Translations under genes and position numbers: made by a program
The notes under the pieces: generated by a model
Database searches by the model: none
Seen by the model: the letters and a program-made list of their open reading frames with translations, nothing else
What the model was told of the DNA's origin: nothing
Origin: JAMLJG01 sp035327585
Lineage (GTDB): Bacteria > Verrucomicrobiota > Kiritimatiellia > CAIVKH01
DNA length: 64,000 nt
NCBI GenBank assembly: GCA_035327585.1
Contig: DAOLDD010000003.1
Location: forward strand, 99,532-163,531
Direction: 5' to 3'
In this document: in pieces, positions 30,476-39,240 of the stretch
How the letters are laid out: every line of letters starts with the position of its first letter
Numbering within the stretch: position 1 is the stretch's first letter

Positions 30476-32087
30476 TTGATTGACCCTCATTAATGAACGT
30501 GTCCCAAGCGGTTAGCACCCTGGAGGATTCGGGCCAACTCGCCCATGCGGCGAAAGTTTCGGCGTTTTGATCTCCACGCCGAACGGTTAACGAGCTGGTT
30601 TTTCCTACCCAACCCAGACCGATCCCGCTATCCGCGCCAAGAAACACATCGCCTTCCAGCAGATCGCGCAGCATAAACATCAACAAGGCCACACAGACAT
30701 CGGCCCGCCCGGTTAGACCGAGTCTAGTCATATTCACCACGAGCGTTGCCTTAAGCCGTGACGACGCAGTTGGTTCCAGATCAAATTTGGCGCCATCGCT
30801 GCTGTCGCTGAACAACCGATCAATCGCGATCCGCTCCTCGCGCCGCGCTTTCGGAAGATTCTGATCAACAATATCTGCCCGCGTGCATTCCAAGGGCGAC
30901 TTCCATCCGGTAAACCCGAACAATTGCGAAACCGGATCGCGTGATTCCAGATCCTTCGCGCATTCGATTTCGTCCTTTCCTTTCAACGCGGGCTCAGGCG
31001 AGCAAACTTTTTTATCATACATTCGCACAATACACCCCGCTTGCGCCCGCAATGCTCCCGCGAGGCTGGTGGCGGGGTCGAACGGTTTGCCATCCTTGTC
31101 GATCGCGCCGATCTCATCCGGTGGCTTGTCGCCGTGAGTTTCTGGCTTCCACTCCTTCTTCTTCGTCTTGTCCTTGTAAAACCCGCACCGCTTTCCTTGT
31201 TTCGGATCGCCGACAAGCCAGGGCGAGTCGAGGACAAGATTAAGCTCAATGATGAGTTCATCGGCTTGCGGCAGCGTGAGAGCCCTGAAGTCACCCGTGC
31301 GCTTTACCCCGTAATGCTCGATGATCTCACTTCCAGCTACTCCATCCTGGGCCGCCAACCACTTTTTAATTTCGGCGTCGCCAACGCACTTGACCGAGAT
31401 ATTGTCCCACTGCATTCGTCCCCAATGTTTGCTCGCCACCGCGCCGAAGGCCACCGGCGGTTTATCGCCCGCTTCTTTCAATGCAAGCACCAACCCAACC
31501 AAGGCCCCGGCTTCTACATCCGTGAGGTTTTCCGCGAGCAGGCGCAGGGTGAAGGTCTCGCCGGGCGGAACGTATTCCCGGTGATAGAGTTTCTGGTCGT
31601 CCACGGCGTTCGTTTCCGCATCGCGGGCATGGCCGACCTGTACGCAGGTGCGACGGGTATGATCCCACCAGGGGCGGGCGCGATCCTTGTTCAAGTCAGC
31701 TACAGATTGGGGATTAGCGACTTTTTCGTCCGGGCAGCCATCGGCCCACAAGGCATCCATAAACCGCACCTTGCCACCGAGGTCGTCCCCGTCCACATCG
31801 TCGCCAAGCACGTTCTTCCACACATCGGGATTGCCGCCCCACAACCCCCGTTCTTTCACCAGCGCCCGGATCGGCCCCTTCAACGACGATCCTGGGATCG
31901 TCGCTTTGCCCCTCGCATCGACCATGACGGTGGACGCATCGTGCTCGTTTTGCTCATTGCCCTTGTTCGCCAGTTTGGCCCGGTCATCCAACTCCCCCGC
32001 CCCGCCGTCGCCGATGCGCAGTTCGTTCAGCGTGGTGAGGGTGCCGGTGATCAGCCAACGGTTGATTGGTTTACTCGGTTCGGTCAT
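30468..32087 (-). CDS. Type III RAMP protein with two Cas7-like domains
   Basis: The product has 539 residues. The first RAMP half contains IGDGGAG and TIPGSSLKGPIRALVKERG (about 60-80), the Cas7 thumb-side signature. The second starts near 285 with LNLVLDSPWLVGD and has DPATSLAGALRAQAG and RDPVSQLFGFTGWKSPL, then ends with VFLGADSGIGLGWV, a Gly-rich loop. So two Cas7 folds are fused, as in some Cmr/Csm proteins. It overlaps the next gene upstream (ATGA) and the large RAMP downstream. It should be a backbone subunit binding crRNA and possibly cleaving target RNA. Confidence 0.8.
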   Translation of the reverse strand: MTEPSKPINRWLITGTLTTLNELRIGDGGAGELDDRAKLANKGNEQNEHDASTVMVDARGKATIPGSSLKGPIRALVKERGLWGGNPDVWKNVLGDDVDGDDLGGKVRFMDALWADGCPDEKVANPQSVADLNKDRARPWWDHTRRTCVQVGHARDAETNAVDDQKLYHREYVPPGETFTLRLLAENLTDVEAGALVGLVLALKEAGDKPPVAFGAVASKHWGRMQWDNISVKCVGDAEIKKWLAAQDGVAGSEIIEHYGVKRTGDFRALTLPQADELIIELNLVLDSPWLVGDPKQGKRCGFYKDKTKKKEWKPETHGDKPPDEIGAIDKDGKPFDPATSLAGALRAQAGCIVRMYDKKVCSPEPALKGKDEIECAKDLESRDPVSQLFGFTGWKSPLECTRADIVDQNLPKARREERIAIDRLFSDSSDGAKFDLEPTASSRLKATLVVNMTRLGLTGRADVCVALLMFMLRDLLEGDVFLGADSGIGLGWVGKTSSLTVRRGDQNAETFAAWASWPESSRVLTAWDTFINEGQSNE

Positions 32088-33952
32088 GGCGCGGTCCTCG
32101 GCAAGGGAATCGTCGTCCCATCGGTTTTTAGAACATCAACGGCGGGAAACCGGAACGAATGCACAGCCACTTCGCCAAATCCGTTCTGGGGCAGGAAGGG
32201 GTGGTGCTTCCACGTGCTTCCCCACGTTGATTTCGCCCACACGGGCAGATCAACTCCGTAGCGGAGCCAATGGTTTAATTTTTTCTTCACTTTATCGGCA
32301 TCCTTGACGGTGAAAACGAACACGCTCCCCGCCTTGGTGTGAATCCACGGGTTGTAGGCCCGGTTTTTCTGGAAAACATAGGCAAGGATATCCCCCCCGA
32401 CCATGGCCTGGTCGGCGAATCCATGGGAGTAATCGACCGCACCGACCCCAAATACGTCATCCCAAGCCGCCTTGTAGAGCGCGTGCATGCCCTCGGGATC
32501 AATCGGACCATCCTTGGGAACGTTTTGTATGTTCTGAAACCGAGGATCAACCAGCAAGGCGGGGGCCTGCAGGGTGAGGCGAAGGGTTTGCCCGACCTGC
32601 ACATCACGCTCTTTGGGCGGGGGTACCGCCCGGACATCACCCCGGCACACTGCCTTGGTTTTACCGACAAAGGCGAGGCGTTGCAGCGCATGGGCCACCG
32701 CCTTGACGACCCCCCCCCTTCCCCGGGCATCAACCAACCCGAAGTCAATCCGGGTCGTCCAGGCAATCGCCCGATCATGGCTGTCGAACGGATGCACGAC
32801 ATCAAGGGCGAACAATTGGCCGTCGCGGTTGCCGGTGCCTTTATGGGCGGTTCGCTTGTCGGGATCGATTTTGGTTCGCACCCGCGTTTCCTGCACCGGA
32901 TGAACCCATGGATAGCCGTTTCCCAACTTGTCCCAATCCGCACCCTTCCAATCCGTGCTGAAGGCGGGCGCCGTCCAATGGCCATGCTCGTCTTTCAACA
33001 ACACTGGGTCTCGCTGATCCACCAGATCCACCAACCCGGCCGAGGTTGCGCCGAGGGACAGGGGCGGCACTTCCGGCCTCGTGCCCCAAGGCTCATCCGC
33101 CAGGACAGGACGTGCATGGAAGAAACGTACATCGTCGAATCCGTCGGGAAGCGATGCCTTGAGCATCTTGATCGTTTGCGCCACGGCACCGGCGATCATG
33201 TTGCCGGGAATCACCGTATCGGTCGGAAACAGGTTGTCGCCGACATGGTGGCGCCCGATGCACAGCGGGACATGCGGCGAAAGCCGGACCTCCAGGCATT
33301 CCGCCGTCAACAACTCGTCGGCCAGACCGGCTTCGACACCTCCCGCCGGAGCAATCCCGGCAGCTGTAACCTCTCCGAAACCCGTGGTCCGGAAGGCCCC
33401 AACCTGGGCGGTCCATGCTAACGCCTGATTAAGCTTGGCAATCAGGCCTGGCGCTTCATTTTCCGGAACAACGAGAAAGCCCCAGCCCTCAAACGTGACC
33501 GACTCCCCTGCACGATAGGGTGTTTCGGTTACCCGCAGGGAGCCTGCCTTCGCGCCGCCAAAGGTATCATCCACGGCGGTGGCCGGACGGGTCGGCGACC
33601 AAGAATCATCGGGCTCGGGCGTTTTTTCAGGCGTCACAGAGATCAAATCACCGGGCAGAAAAACCCCAGCGCTGATGTCGGCACCGGCATTTGAAAAGTC
33701 CCGCCGCTCTCCCTTGCCGAAGAGTCGTACCTCTTCCTTTTCGGTAAACGTTGCATCCGATGCGCGCAACTCCCGCCATCCGTCGAGGACTTTACCCTTG
33801 ATCAGGGAAAAGGGCAGGTAGGGTTTGTTTTTTTGGGGTCCGGCGGGCATCCGGATGACGGCCGCATCGAGGCCAAAGGCGCTTGAAGCCGAACTGTGCA
33901 CCAGCACCGGGCCGGTGACCGTGATCGTGATGTCGAGGGGTATAGGCTTCAT
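32084..33952 (-). CDS. Type III RAMP protein, two-domain
   Basis: The start at 33952 (MKPIPLDI) is fixed by ATGA overlap with the Cas10 gene. The 622-residue product opens with ITITVTGPVLVHSSASSAFG and YLPFSLIKGKVLDGWRELR, then AFRTTGFGEVTAAGI, a first RAMP with Gly-rich loop (to about 200). A second begins LEVRLSPHVPLCIGRHHVGD and VIPGNMIAGAVAQTI (about 220-260) and runs to the end. One of the two halves may be the Cas5-like subunit, since no separate Cas5 is encoded, but I cannot tell which. It directly follows Cas10 in the operon. Confidence 0.75.
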   Translation of the reverse strand: MKPIPLDITITVTGPVLVHSSASSAFGLDAAVIRMPAGPQKNKPYLPFSLIKGKVLDGWRELRASDATFTEKEEVRLFGKGERRDFSNAGADISAGVFLPGDLISVTPEKTPEPDDSWSPTRPATAVDDTFGGAKAGSLRVTETPYRAGESVTFEGWGFLVVPENEAPGLIAKLNQALAWTAQVGAFRTTGFGEVTAAGIAPAGGVEAGLADELLTAECLEVRLSPHVPLCIGRHHVGDNLFPTDTVIPGNMIAGAVAQTIKMLKASLPDGFDDVRFFHARPVLADEPWGTRPEVPPLSLGATSAGLVDLVDQRDPVLLKDEHGHWTAPAFSTDWKGADWDKLGNGYPWVHPVQETRVRTKIDPDKRTAHKGTGNRDGQLFALDVVHPFDSHDRAIAWTTRIDFGLVDARGRGGVVKAVAHALQRLAFVGKTKAVCRGDVRAVPPPKERDVQVGQTLRLTLQAPALLVDPRFQNIQNVPKDGPIDPEGMHALYKAAWDDVFGVGAVDYSHGFADQAMVGGDILAYVFQKNRAYNPWIHTKAGSVFVFTVKDADKVKKKLNHWLRYGVDLPVWAKSTWGSTWKHHPFLPQNGFGEVAVHSFRFPAVDVLKTDGTTIPLPRTAP

Positions 33953-35439
33953 GACAGGGCATAGTCCCACAGTTCTTCGAGGTGAATCCAGGCCGCGAGC
34001 GGCGAAGCAGGGAACAGGTCTGCCCATTGCTTCAATGAATCTTGCTGTCGGCAATTTCGAAAGGCATAACCGGCCGCGCCGGGTTCGGTAACCGCCAACG
34101 CAGCCATGCGGGCGGCATCGCCGGTCTTCATGCCAAGCAGGCGATGGACCAATGCACGCAACTGGCTGCGGGCGAAACCACTGCCTTCATCACGCAGCCC
34201 GGACCTCAGCGCAGCCATGCTGGCGAGCATCGCATGCAGATTGGGTACATTGGGCGGGGCATGCAGGATCAGATGCTTGAGGTCAAAATGCGTTTGGTAT
34301 CGCCGCTGCAATCCAGCTTCCGCGTCCTCCCCAAGGGAATCGTAGGACTCTAGGGCCAGCGTGATGAGTTGGTGTCGCCCCCGGTCAACTCCCTTGGCGA
34401 ACTCGGCCAGCCCATTTTTGGACAGATCCTTGATCCGCTCGATCGGGGCATGATGATGGCAAAATACCAGCGCGGCGGTGTAGGTCAGTGGACTGCCTTC
34501 GAATTTCTTGTTTTCAAACTCCTTGAAGAAAAACGAGGCAAACCGCCAACCCAAGGTCGCTGGCATCACGAAGATCATCTCATCCCCACCCCACATCAGA
34601 GTCTCGAACCGAGCTTTCCCGTCACGTTGCCAATCGTCTTTCCTACCGATCAACTGCTCATTGATGAAATCCGTGAGAAACGCCCTGCGATGCGCTTGAA
34701 CCTGCTTATCCCAATCCTTCTGGGCATCAACGGTCTGGCAGTGTCTGCGCTGAATCTTGCCGAACCCATTGCCATCGGCATAGAACACCGCCATCTTGTT
34801 CTTGAGCGGATTTTCCGCCTCGGCAATTTCCTCGAAATTATCGGTAAACAGGGGCAGAATCTCTTGCTGCGCACCAGAACAATCTGCATAAAACCACTGC
34901 CGATCCATTCTCCCCTTTTCCAGCAGGGATTTGACTGGCCGCGATAGATAGCCCCCCTTGTCTTTAGGTGCGGGAATCGATTCGTCTGCAGGCTGCAACC
35001 CCTCCAGGGCATCGGCAAAGTAGCCCTTGGTTGCCTCGGAAGTATTCTGCTCTGGAAAAGAAAAAGAGCCTCCCATGGCCTGCCGCCATCGATTCGCGGC
35101 AAGCAGGGATTCCTGCTGCACCCGGAACGAGGCGTTGTCATCCACTGGCGCGGCATCGACTACGAATGTGGCGTGGGGATACCTCCCCACGAGCCAGTCC
35201 TGAACGTCCTTGCGCAACGTCTCAAGGTTCTTGTCGGCTTCAATGCGGAATAACCCCATCGAGGCCCCCTTGCTGATAACATCGACCCTATAGCTGCACA
35301 AAGGACCGGGTGACTCCGCCACCTTCTTCGCCGCGTCGAGCAGGGTCAATCCTGCCCCTCGAATAACGCTTAAACTGCGGGTACTGAAGATGAACGCATC
35401 CATGTTCACCCCCTCGACCCGGACAAATACACGCGCCAT
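33949..35439 (-). CDS. cas10: Small Cas10-like protein (two palm regions, GGDE, no HD domain)
   Basis: The ATG at 35439 has GAGGGG eight bases upstream. The product has 496 residues, about half to two thirds of a normal Cas10. It starts directly with DAFIFSTRSLSVIRGAGLTL, typical of Cas10/Cmr2 palm proteins. An acidic YADGNGFG follows at 220-227 and WGGDEMIF at 283-290, equivalent to the GGDD cyclase motif with Glu287 in the last position, as in GGDEF enzymes. There is no N-terminal HD nuclease motif. The protein could therefore synthesise a nucleotide second messenger but should not cut ssDNA. It follows the CorA-like gene by 15 bp. Confidence 0.82.
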   Translation of the reverse strand: MARVFVRVEGVNMDAFIFSTRSLSVIRGAGLTLLDAAKKVAESPGPLCSYRVDVISKGASMGLFRIEADKNLETLRKDVQDWLVGRYPHATFVVDAAPVDDNASFRVQQESLLAANRWRQAMGGSFSFPEQNTSEATKGYFADALEGLQPADESIPAPKDKGGYLSRPVKSLLEKGRMDRQWFYADCSGAQQEILPLFTDNFEEIAEAENPLKNKMAVFYADGNGFGKIQRRHCQTVDAQKDWDKQVQAHRRAFLTDFINEQLIGRKDDWQRDGKARFETLMWGGDEMIFVMPATLGWRFASFFFKEFENKKFEGSPLTYTAALVFCHHHAPIERIKDLSKNGLAEFAKGVDRGRHQLITLALESYDSLGEDAEAGLQRRYQTHFDLKHLILHAPPNVPNLHAMLASMAALRSGLRDEGSGFARSQLRALVHRLLGMKTGDAARMAALAVTEPGAAGYAFRNCRQQDSLKQWADLFPASPLAAWIHLEELWDYALS

Positions 35440-35454
35440 AATCAAATCCCCTCT

Positions 35455-37305
35455 CTAATTATTCTGCCAGCGGGCAATTACCCGATCCACACCCTTGGCG
35501 GCTTTCCCGGTCCAAGTGCATTCCAGCAAGATGCGGCGAAGCAATCCATCGCGCAGCCAGAATTGAACTCCGGTTACGATAAGCGTCAGTACGCCGAAGA
35601 ATACGAGATAGATTCCCACAAAACCCAACAAAGCCGAGTAAACCGAGCCTTCATATTGACTCGAGCGCGCATCCATCCATCCAAGCGCAAGCGCGAGAGT
35701 CAAACCGAAGAAACCTATCACGTTGAACATCACCGCCAGTCGATTGCGTTTTTCCATCAACAAGTTTTCAAACAACTCGTCACCGGTACGTATTTCCTTG
35801 GCCACCTCCCCGTATAGTTCATGCACATCGAGTATCTTTCGCTGCAAATCATACATTTCAAGATGCTGTTGCTGATTGGAAAGAATAGGGAACTGGTACA
35901 AGTTCTCGAGGTAGAAATACTGCCAGCGCAGATGCTTGAACTTGGCCAGCCAATCCTGTGGATTTCTGGCGTGCGCGCACCCGTCTCGCGCTTCGCAGCT
36001 CTTTTTGTGCAGTTCGGCGCTGATCCGGAAAATGGTGGTCCGCAAGTATAACAACAACATGCTGGTATCAAAATACAACCCGGCTACATGTCGGCCCAGC
36101 TCCGGCTCGCCCTGCGACCGCTCACGCAAATCGACGTACTTATCATCCCCCTCGCTCCACCCCGGCTCGCATAATGTGGAAAAACTATGCTCGCTGAAGC
36201 CATATAACGTCCCATAATCCGCCCACCGCTCATAGGTGCGTCGCTTCAACCAGTTGTAATCAGCTTCGTTAACCATCCGTGGCGACGCATCCTCACCAGG
36301 GCGATCCACATTAAGTAATTGAAGCCATAGACTGTCTGTGGACTGGCCGGGAATACACGACTTGATCGCGGTGCGTGTTTTATTTTCTATATCCGTCGCG
36401 GCGGACGCCAGGAGTGAATCCTCTTGCCGTCCTGAACGCTGTTCGACGCAGGCAAAGGTCACCGCAAAAGCTCGATCATCCGGGTAAACCACCCATTTCG
36501 GAAACGGATACTTGGACAAGTGCTGGTATTCCGGCACGCAAAGTTTTGCATACCGATTATTCGACAGGTGAATTGGGTGGCGGAGAAAAGGCAACCACTG
36601 GGTGGCGTACGGCCGGTTGTCCTCTTCGTCACCCGACAGACCATCGCCAACGAGATTATTGAGTCCATGAAGAAGATTCGCGCAGTCTTTTAGATGCTTT
36701 CGATACGGCATGCGCCAGCAACGAAAGACCTCGTTTAATGCCAATAGGTCGGCAAAGGCTGGCGCGGAATCCTTATTCGGAAAGAAAACCTCCTGAACCA
36801 GAAGCCCATTCGCCAGAATATCGTCTTTGCCCAGATGCCCCTTCGCGCCTTCCCACTCAAGCAGAATCAGGGCTGGCGGTCGCAAAGCGACTTCAAACGA
36901 GCGTTTATCCGGACTGACGCACGACTGGACGGTCGCCGTTTTCCACACGTTTTTACCGGACTCCGAGTCCTTGCCATCAGCATTTCGATCGAGGACATAC
37001 CACGCCGCCCGCTTATACAACAGCTCGTTGGTTTCACGTGTGAAATAGCGCTGCCGATCAATGTTCAAGCTCGTGAAGGTGAAATCGCCGGGCAGATCTC
37101 CATCTGTGGACACGAAGGCTGGATGAATCCAGTCGGATGCCGAGTCAGCCCTCCGATAGCTGGGGGTCCCGGGGTCAGGCATCTGGCAGAAGTCAATAGA
37201 CCATGCAAACGGCATGATGAAACGTGTAAAACTGGCCCGGTGCTCCATTGGATCACCGACAACCGGTACAAACGTCGTCGAGCCGGGTCTTTGTGGATCG
37301 ACCAT
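35455..37305 (-). CDS. CorA-like membrane protein, likely type III CRISPR effector
   Basis: The ATG at 37305 has GAGGG nine bases upstream; the product has 616 residues. The N-terminal ~500 residues are soluble, ending in long helices (LEMYDLQRKILDVHELYGEV) that lead into two C-terminal membrane helices (523-543, LAVMFNVIGFFGLTLALALG, and about 554-583). That topology is CorA-like, but the GMN selectivity motif of magnesium channels is absent. Divergent CorA proteins are established effectors of some type III systems, where Cas10 makes SAM-AMP or a cyclic oligoadenylate that opens the channel. As the first gene of the cas operon it fits that role. The N-terminal domain would be the sensor. 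Confidence 0.7.
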   Translation of the reverse strand: MVDPQRPGSTTFVPVVGDPMEHRASFTRFIMPFAWSIDFCQMPDPGTPSYRRADSASDWIHPAFVSTDGDLPGDFTFTSLNIDRQRYFTRETNELLYKRAAWYVLDRNADGKDSESGKNVWKTATVQSCVSPDKRSFEVALRPPALILLEWEGAKGHLGKDDILANGLLVQEVFFPNKDSAPAFADLLALNEVFRCWRMPYRKHLKDCANLLHGLNNLVGDGLSGDEEDNRPYATQWLPFLRHPIHLSNNRYAKLCVPEYQHLSKYPFPKWVVYPDDRAFAVTFACVEQRSGRQEDSLLASAATDIENKTRTAIKSCIPGQSTDSLWLQLLNVDRPGEDASPRMVNEADYNWLKRRTYERWADYGTLYGFSEHSFSTLCEPGWSEGDDKYVDLRERSQGEPELGRHVAGLYFDTSMLLLYLRTTIFRISAELHKKSCEARDGCAHARNPQDWLAKFKHLRWQYFYLENLYQFPILSNQQQHLEMYDLQRKILDVHELYGEVAKEIRTGDELFENLLMEKRNRLAVMFNVIGFFGLTLALALGWMDARSSQYEGSVYSALLGFVGIYLVFFGVLTLIVTGVQFWLRDGLLRRILLECTWTGKAAKGVDRVIARWQNN

Positions 37306-37426
37306 AATGCGGTTCCCTCAAATCAGATGCATTCGATCTACCGAGAAATAATTGCCTTGGCAATCACCATTCATTGGCATGCACTGTTTCACTCTAGGAC
37401 GTCCGACTCGATACAATCTTTCCGGA

Positions 37427-37442
37427 TTTTTTTTGGGGGGGG
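37427..37442 (+). repeat. T8G8 homopolymer tract
   Basis: Eight T (37427-37434) are followed by eight G (37435-37442). The tract lies in frame upstream of the ATG at 37477, and inside the ORF if translation starts at 37327. Such tracts slip during replication and can switch genes on and off. Confidence 0.9.
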
Positions 37443-37476
37443 TGCTGGGCGATTGCGCGACGGGATCAGCTTTCGG

Positions 37477-37878
37477 ATGCAAGAATGCGGCGTGGCGCAC
37501 GTCTATGATTGCAGCGTGTGGGCTTTGGCTGGCAGGTTGGGGCTCGACGCAAAAGGATCCATGTCACTGCTCCTTGGCCAACAGGTTGGGATGTCCATTC
37601 CAGACGGACGCGTTTTGTTCCGGCTTCTGTCGTTCACGCCAAAGGCTGTGGACCATGTTGTTATCGTGGGAGACATTGGAGGCGGCATGGGTGGCGCAGC
37701 CGCAGGCGCGGGGGTGGGACTCCTGCTCGCCGGCCCACCCGGCGACATCGTAGGTGGGATCGTCGGAGGCGTCGGCGCCGGCTACGCAGGCGACCGTGGG
37801 GGCGAATGGGCTGGTCGCTGGATACTCCATCGCACGACCGGAACCGAGATACCGGTGGCCGAAAATAAACACGCCTGA
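37477..37878 (+). CDS. Small glycine-zipper protein of unknown function
   Basis: The frame is open far upstream; plausible starts are ATG 37477 (133 residues) or ATG 37327 (183 residues), the latter including the T8G8 tract. The C-terminal half is a Gly/Ala-rich hydrophobic region (GGGMGGAAAGAGVGLLLAG; GDIVGGIVGGVGAGYAGDRG), a glycine zipper of the kind that packs in membranes or forms pores. The N-terminal part has Cys and His (ECGVAHVYDCSVWAL). It is divergent from the CorA-like gene. A membrane-active toxin or envelope protein is possible; I do not recognise the family. Confidence 0.45.
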   Translation: MQECGVAHVYDCSVWALAGRLGLDAKGSMSLLLGQQVGMSIPDGRVLFRLLSFTPKAVDHVVIVGDIGGGMGGAAAGAGVGLLLAGPPGDIVGGIVGGVGAGYAGDRGGEWAGRWILHRTTGTEIPVAENKHA

Positions 37879-37930
37879 AGGAAACACTGCGCGAGAAGAG
37901 CAGTCTGGACATTGATACTAGAGAATCATT

Positions 37931-38953
37931 ATGGATGCCGATAAAGTCGCCCCCCATCACCTGAAAGCGGAGGCCAGTGGACCCGTGACGGAGCCCATGG
38001 AAAAGCTGCTCGAGCGCATCGCGGTCGCGCTGGAAGCCATCGCGGGCCATCTAGCCCATGACACAGCCGGGGCGGCACCGAAACCAATATCTGCTGCGAG
38101 CCGAAAGCCGCTTGCTCTATCGCCCGCACCAGCAAGCGAAACGTCCGGGCTCATTGAACGCTATCTCAACGAGCGCGGCATCACCATCAAATCGCGCCCA
38201 CCGGAAGACCCTGCCGACGAACTCATTGATAGCTTGTCGCTCTACTTGGGGAACCGATACCAGCAGTTGACCCGGCTTCTCGCCCAGATCAAGTCGGCCA
38301 TGCAGGATGGCGGGTCCATCACACACAACCTGTCCAAGGCGCCGCAGGCTGACGTCTCCACGATCTGTCAGTTCTGCTCGCGGTTGCATCAAATTGCCTT
38401 TTTTGAGCAGTACCGATATCTCAAGGCTCCGCACTATGTTTTGAAAATTAAAACAACCAAACTGCCGAAGGCGCAGCGCTTCTTCTCCGGCCAGTGGCTT
38501 GAGCGCTATATTGTTCAATCGGTCAGGGCAATTCATCAACGCCTCTCATCGGCGTCGGGCAAACCGTTGTATTTTGAAGCGCTGGTGAACCCGCAAATTT
38601 CGTTGCCCAACGGCGACGACTTTGAGTTCGACATCCTGGCGGTGATCGGCGACGCCTTGTACTGGATCGAAGCGAAATCGGGCGACTATCAACAGCATGT
38701 GAGCAAGTACTCCCGCATTTCGCGCCTCCTCGGACTGGACGCGGCGCATTCCTTCATGGTGTTGACAGACGTCGCGGATTCCGCCTGCGCACACCTCTCG
38801 TCGCTATTTTCCATGACCACCTGCAACCTCACCACCATTGAAGAAAAGCTCATATCCGTGGTCCAAAACGATAGCGGCATTACCGTCGAGCAGCCCCAGC
38901 ACGCCCCTCCTGTAGATACGAAGGACGAACCCATCCAAGCAACCCCGGATTGA
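37931..38953 (+). CDS. PD-(D/E)XK nuclease resembling the nuclease half of Can2/Card1 (DUF1887)
   Basis: The product has 340 residues. A helical segment near 20-40 and a Pro/Ala linker precede a conserved part with FFSGQWLERYIVQSV (about 183-197), like the GGWLE element of DUF1887. The catalytic core is DDFEFDILAVIGDALYWIEA: E232, D234, E247 and K249 give the E/D-x(n)-EAK pattern. In Can2/Card1 this nuclease follows a CARF sensor that binds cyclic tetra-adenylate. No Rossmann-type CARF is visible here; residues 75-180 are helical. It lies next to the type III operon, on the opposite strand, so it may be an accessory nuclease, or an independent defence gene. Confidence 0.68.
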   Translation: MDADKVAPHHLKAEASGPVTEPMEKLLERIAVALEAIAGHLAHDTAGAAPKPISAASRKPLALSPAPASETSGLIERYLNERGITIKSRPPEDPADELIDSLSLYLGNRYQQLTRLLAQIKSAMQDGGSITHNLSKAPQADVSTICQFCSRLHQIAFFEQYRYLKAPHYVLKIKTTKLPKAQRFFSGQWLERYIVQSVRAIHQRLSSASGKPLYFEALVNPQISLPNGDDFEFDILAVIGDALYWIEAKSGDYQQHVSKYSRISRLLGLDAAHSFMVLTDVADSACAHLSSLFSMTTCNLTTIEEKLISVVQNDSGITVEQPQHAPPVDTKDEPIQATPD

Positions 38954-39240
38954 CCAATGGATTCTCCGACCAATCGTCGCCCAAAAGTCATAACTTCCAA
39001 GAACCTTGTTGAAATGCCCTCCAAGACGGCTATGGAGAGGGAGGTTCTCTGAAATCCACTCGCAACTCGTTGCAAATCAACAACCGGTTTGGGGTGGGGG
39101 TCAGAAGACCGAGCTAATCCGGACAGCGTTATGACTTTTCCAAGTTTGGTCCAATTCCAGCTTGCGTCTGCTCGTCATAACGGGAAAATTGGTCTAAAAT
39201 TGGCTGCGCATTGTTCATCAAAAGAAGTACGGTGAAAATC

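Noticed and set aside
35455..37305. CorA-like protein as a housekeeping magnesium transporter
   Set aside because: It lacks the GMN motif, is about twice the usual length, and is the first gene of a type III operon.
25086..38953. Type VI or type V CRISPR system based on a 36-bp repeat
   Set aside because: No Cas13 or Cas12 is present; the neighbouring Cas10, RAMP and Cas6 proteins indicate type III.
38954..39240. Possible small gene or RNA in the 287-bp gap before the second coiled-coil gene
   Set aside because: No start with a ribosome-binding site, hairpin series or promoter pair stood out; I see nothing to annotate.
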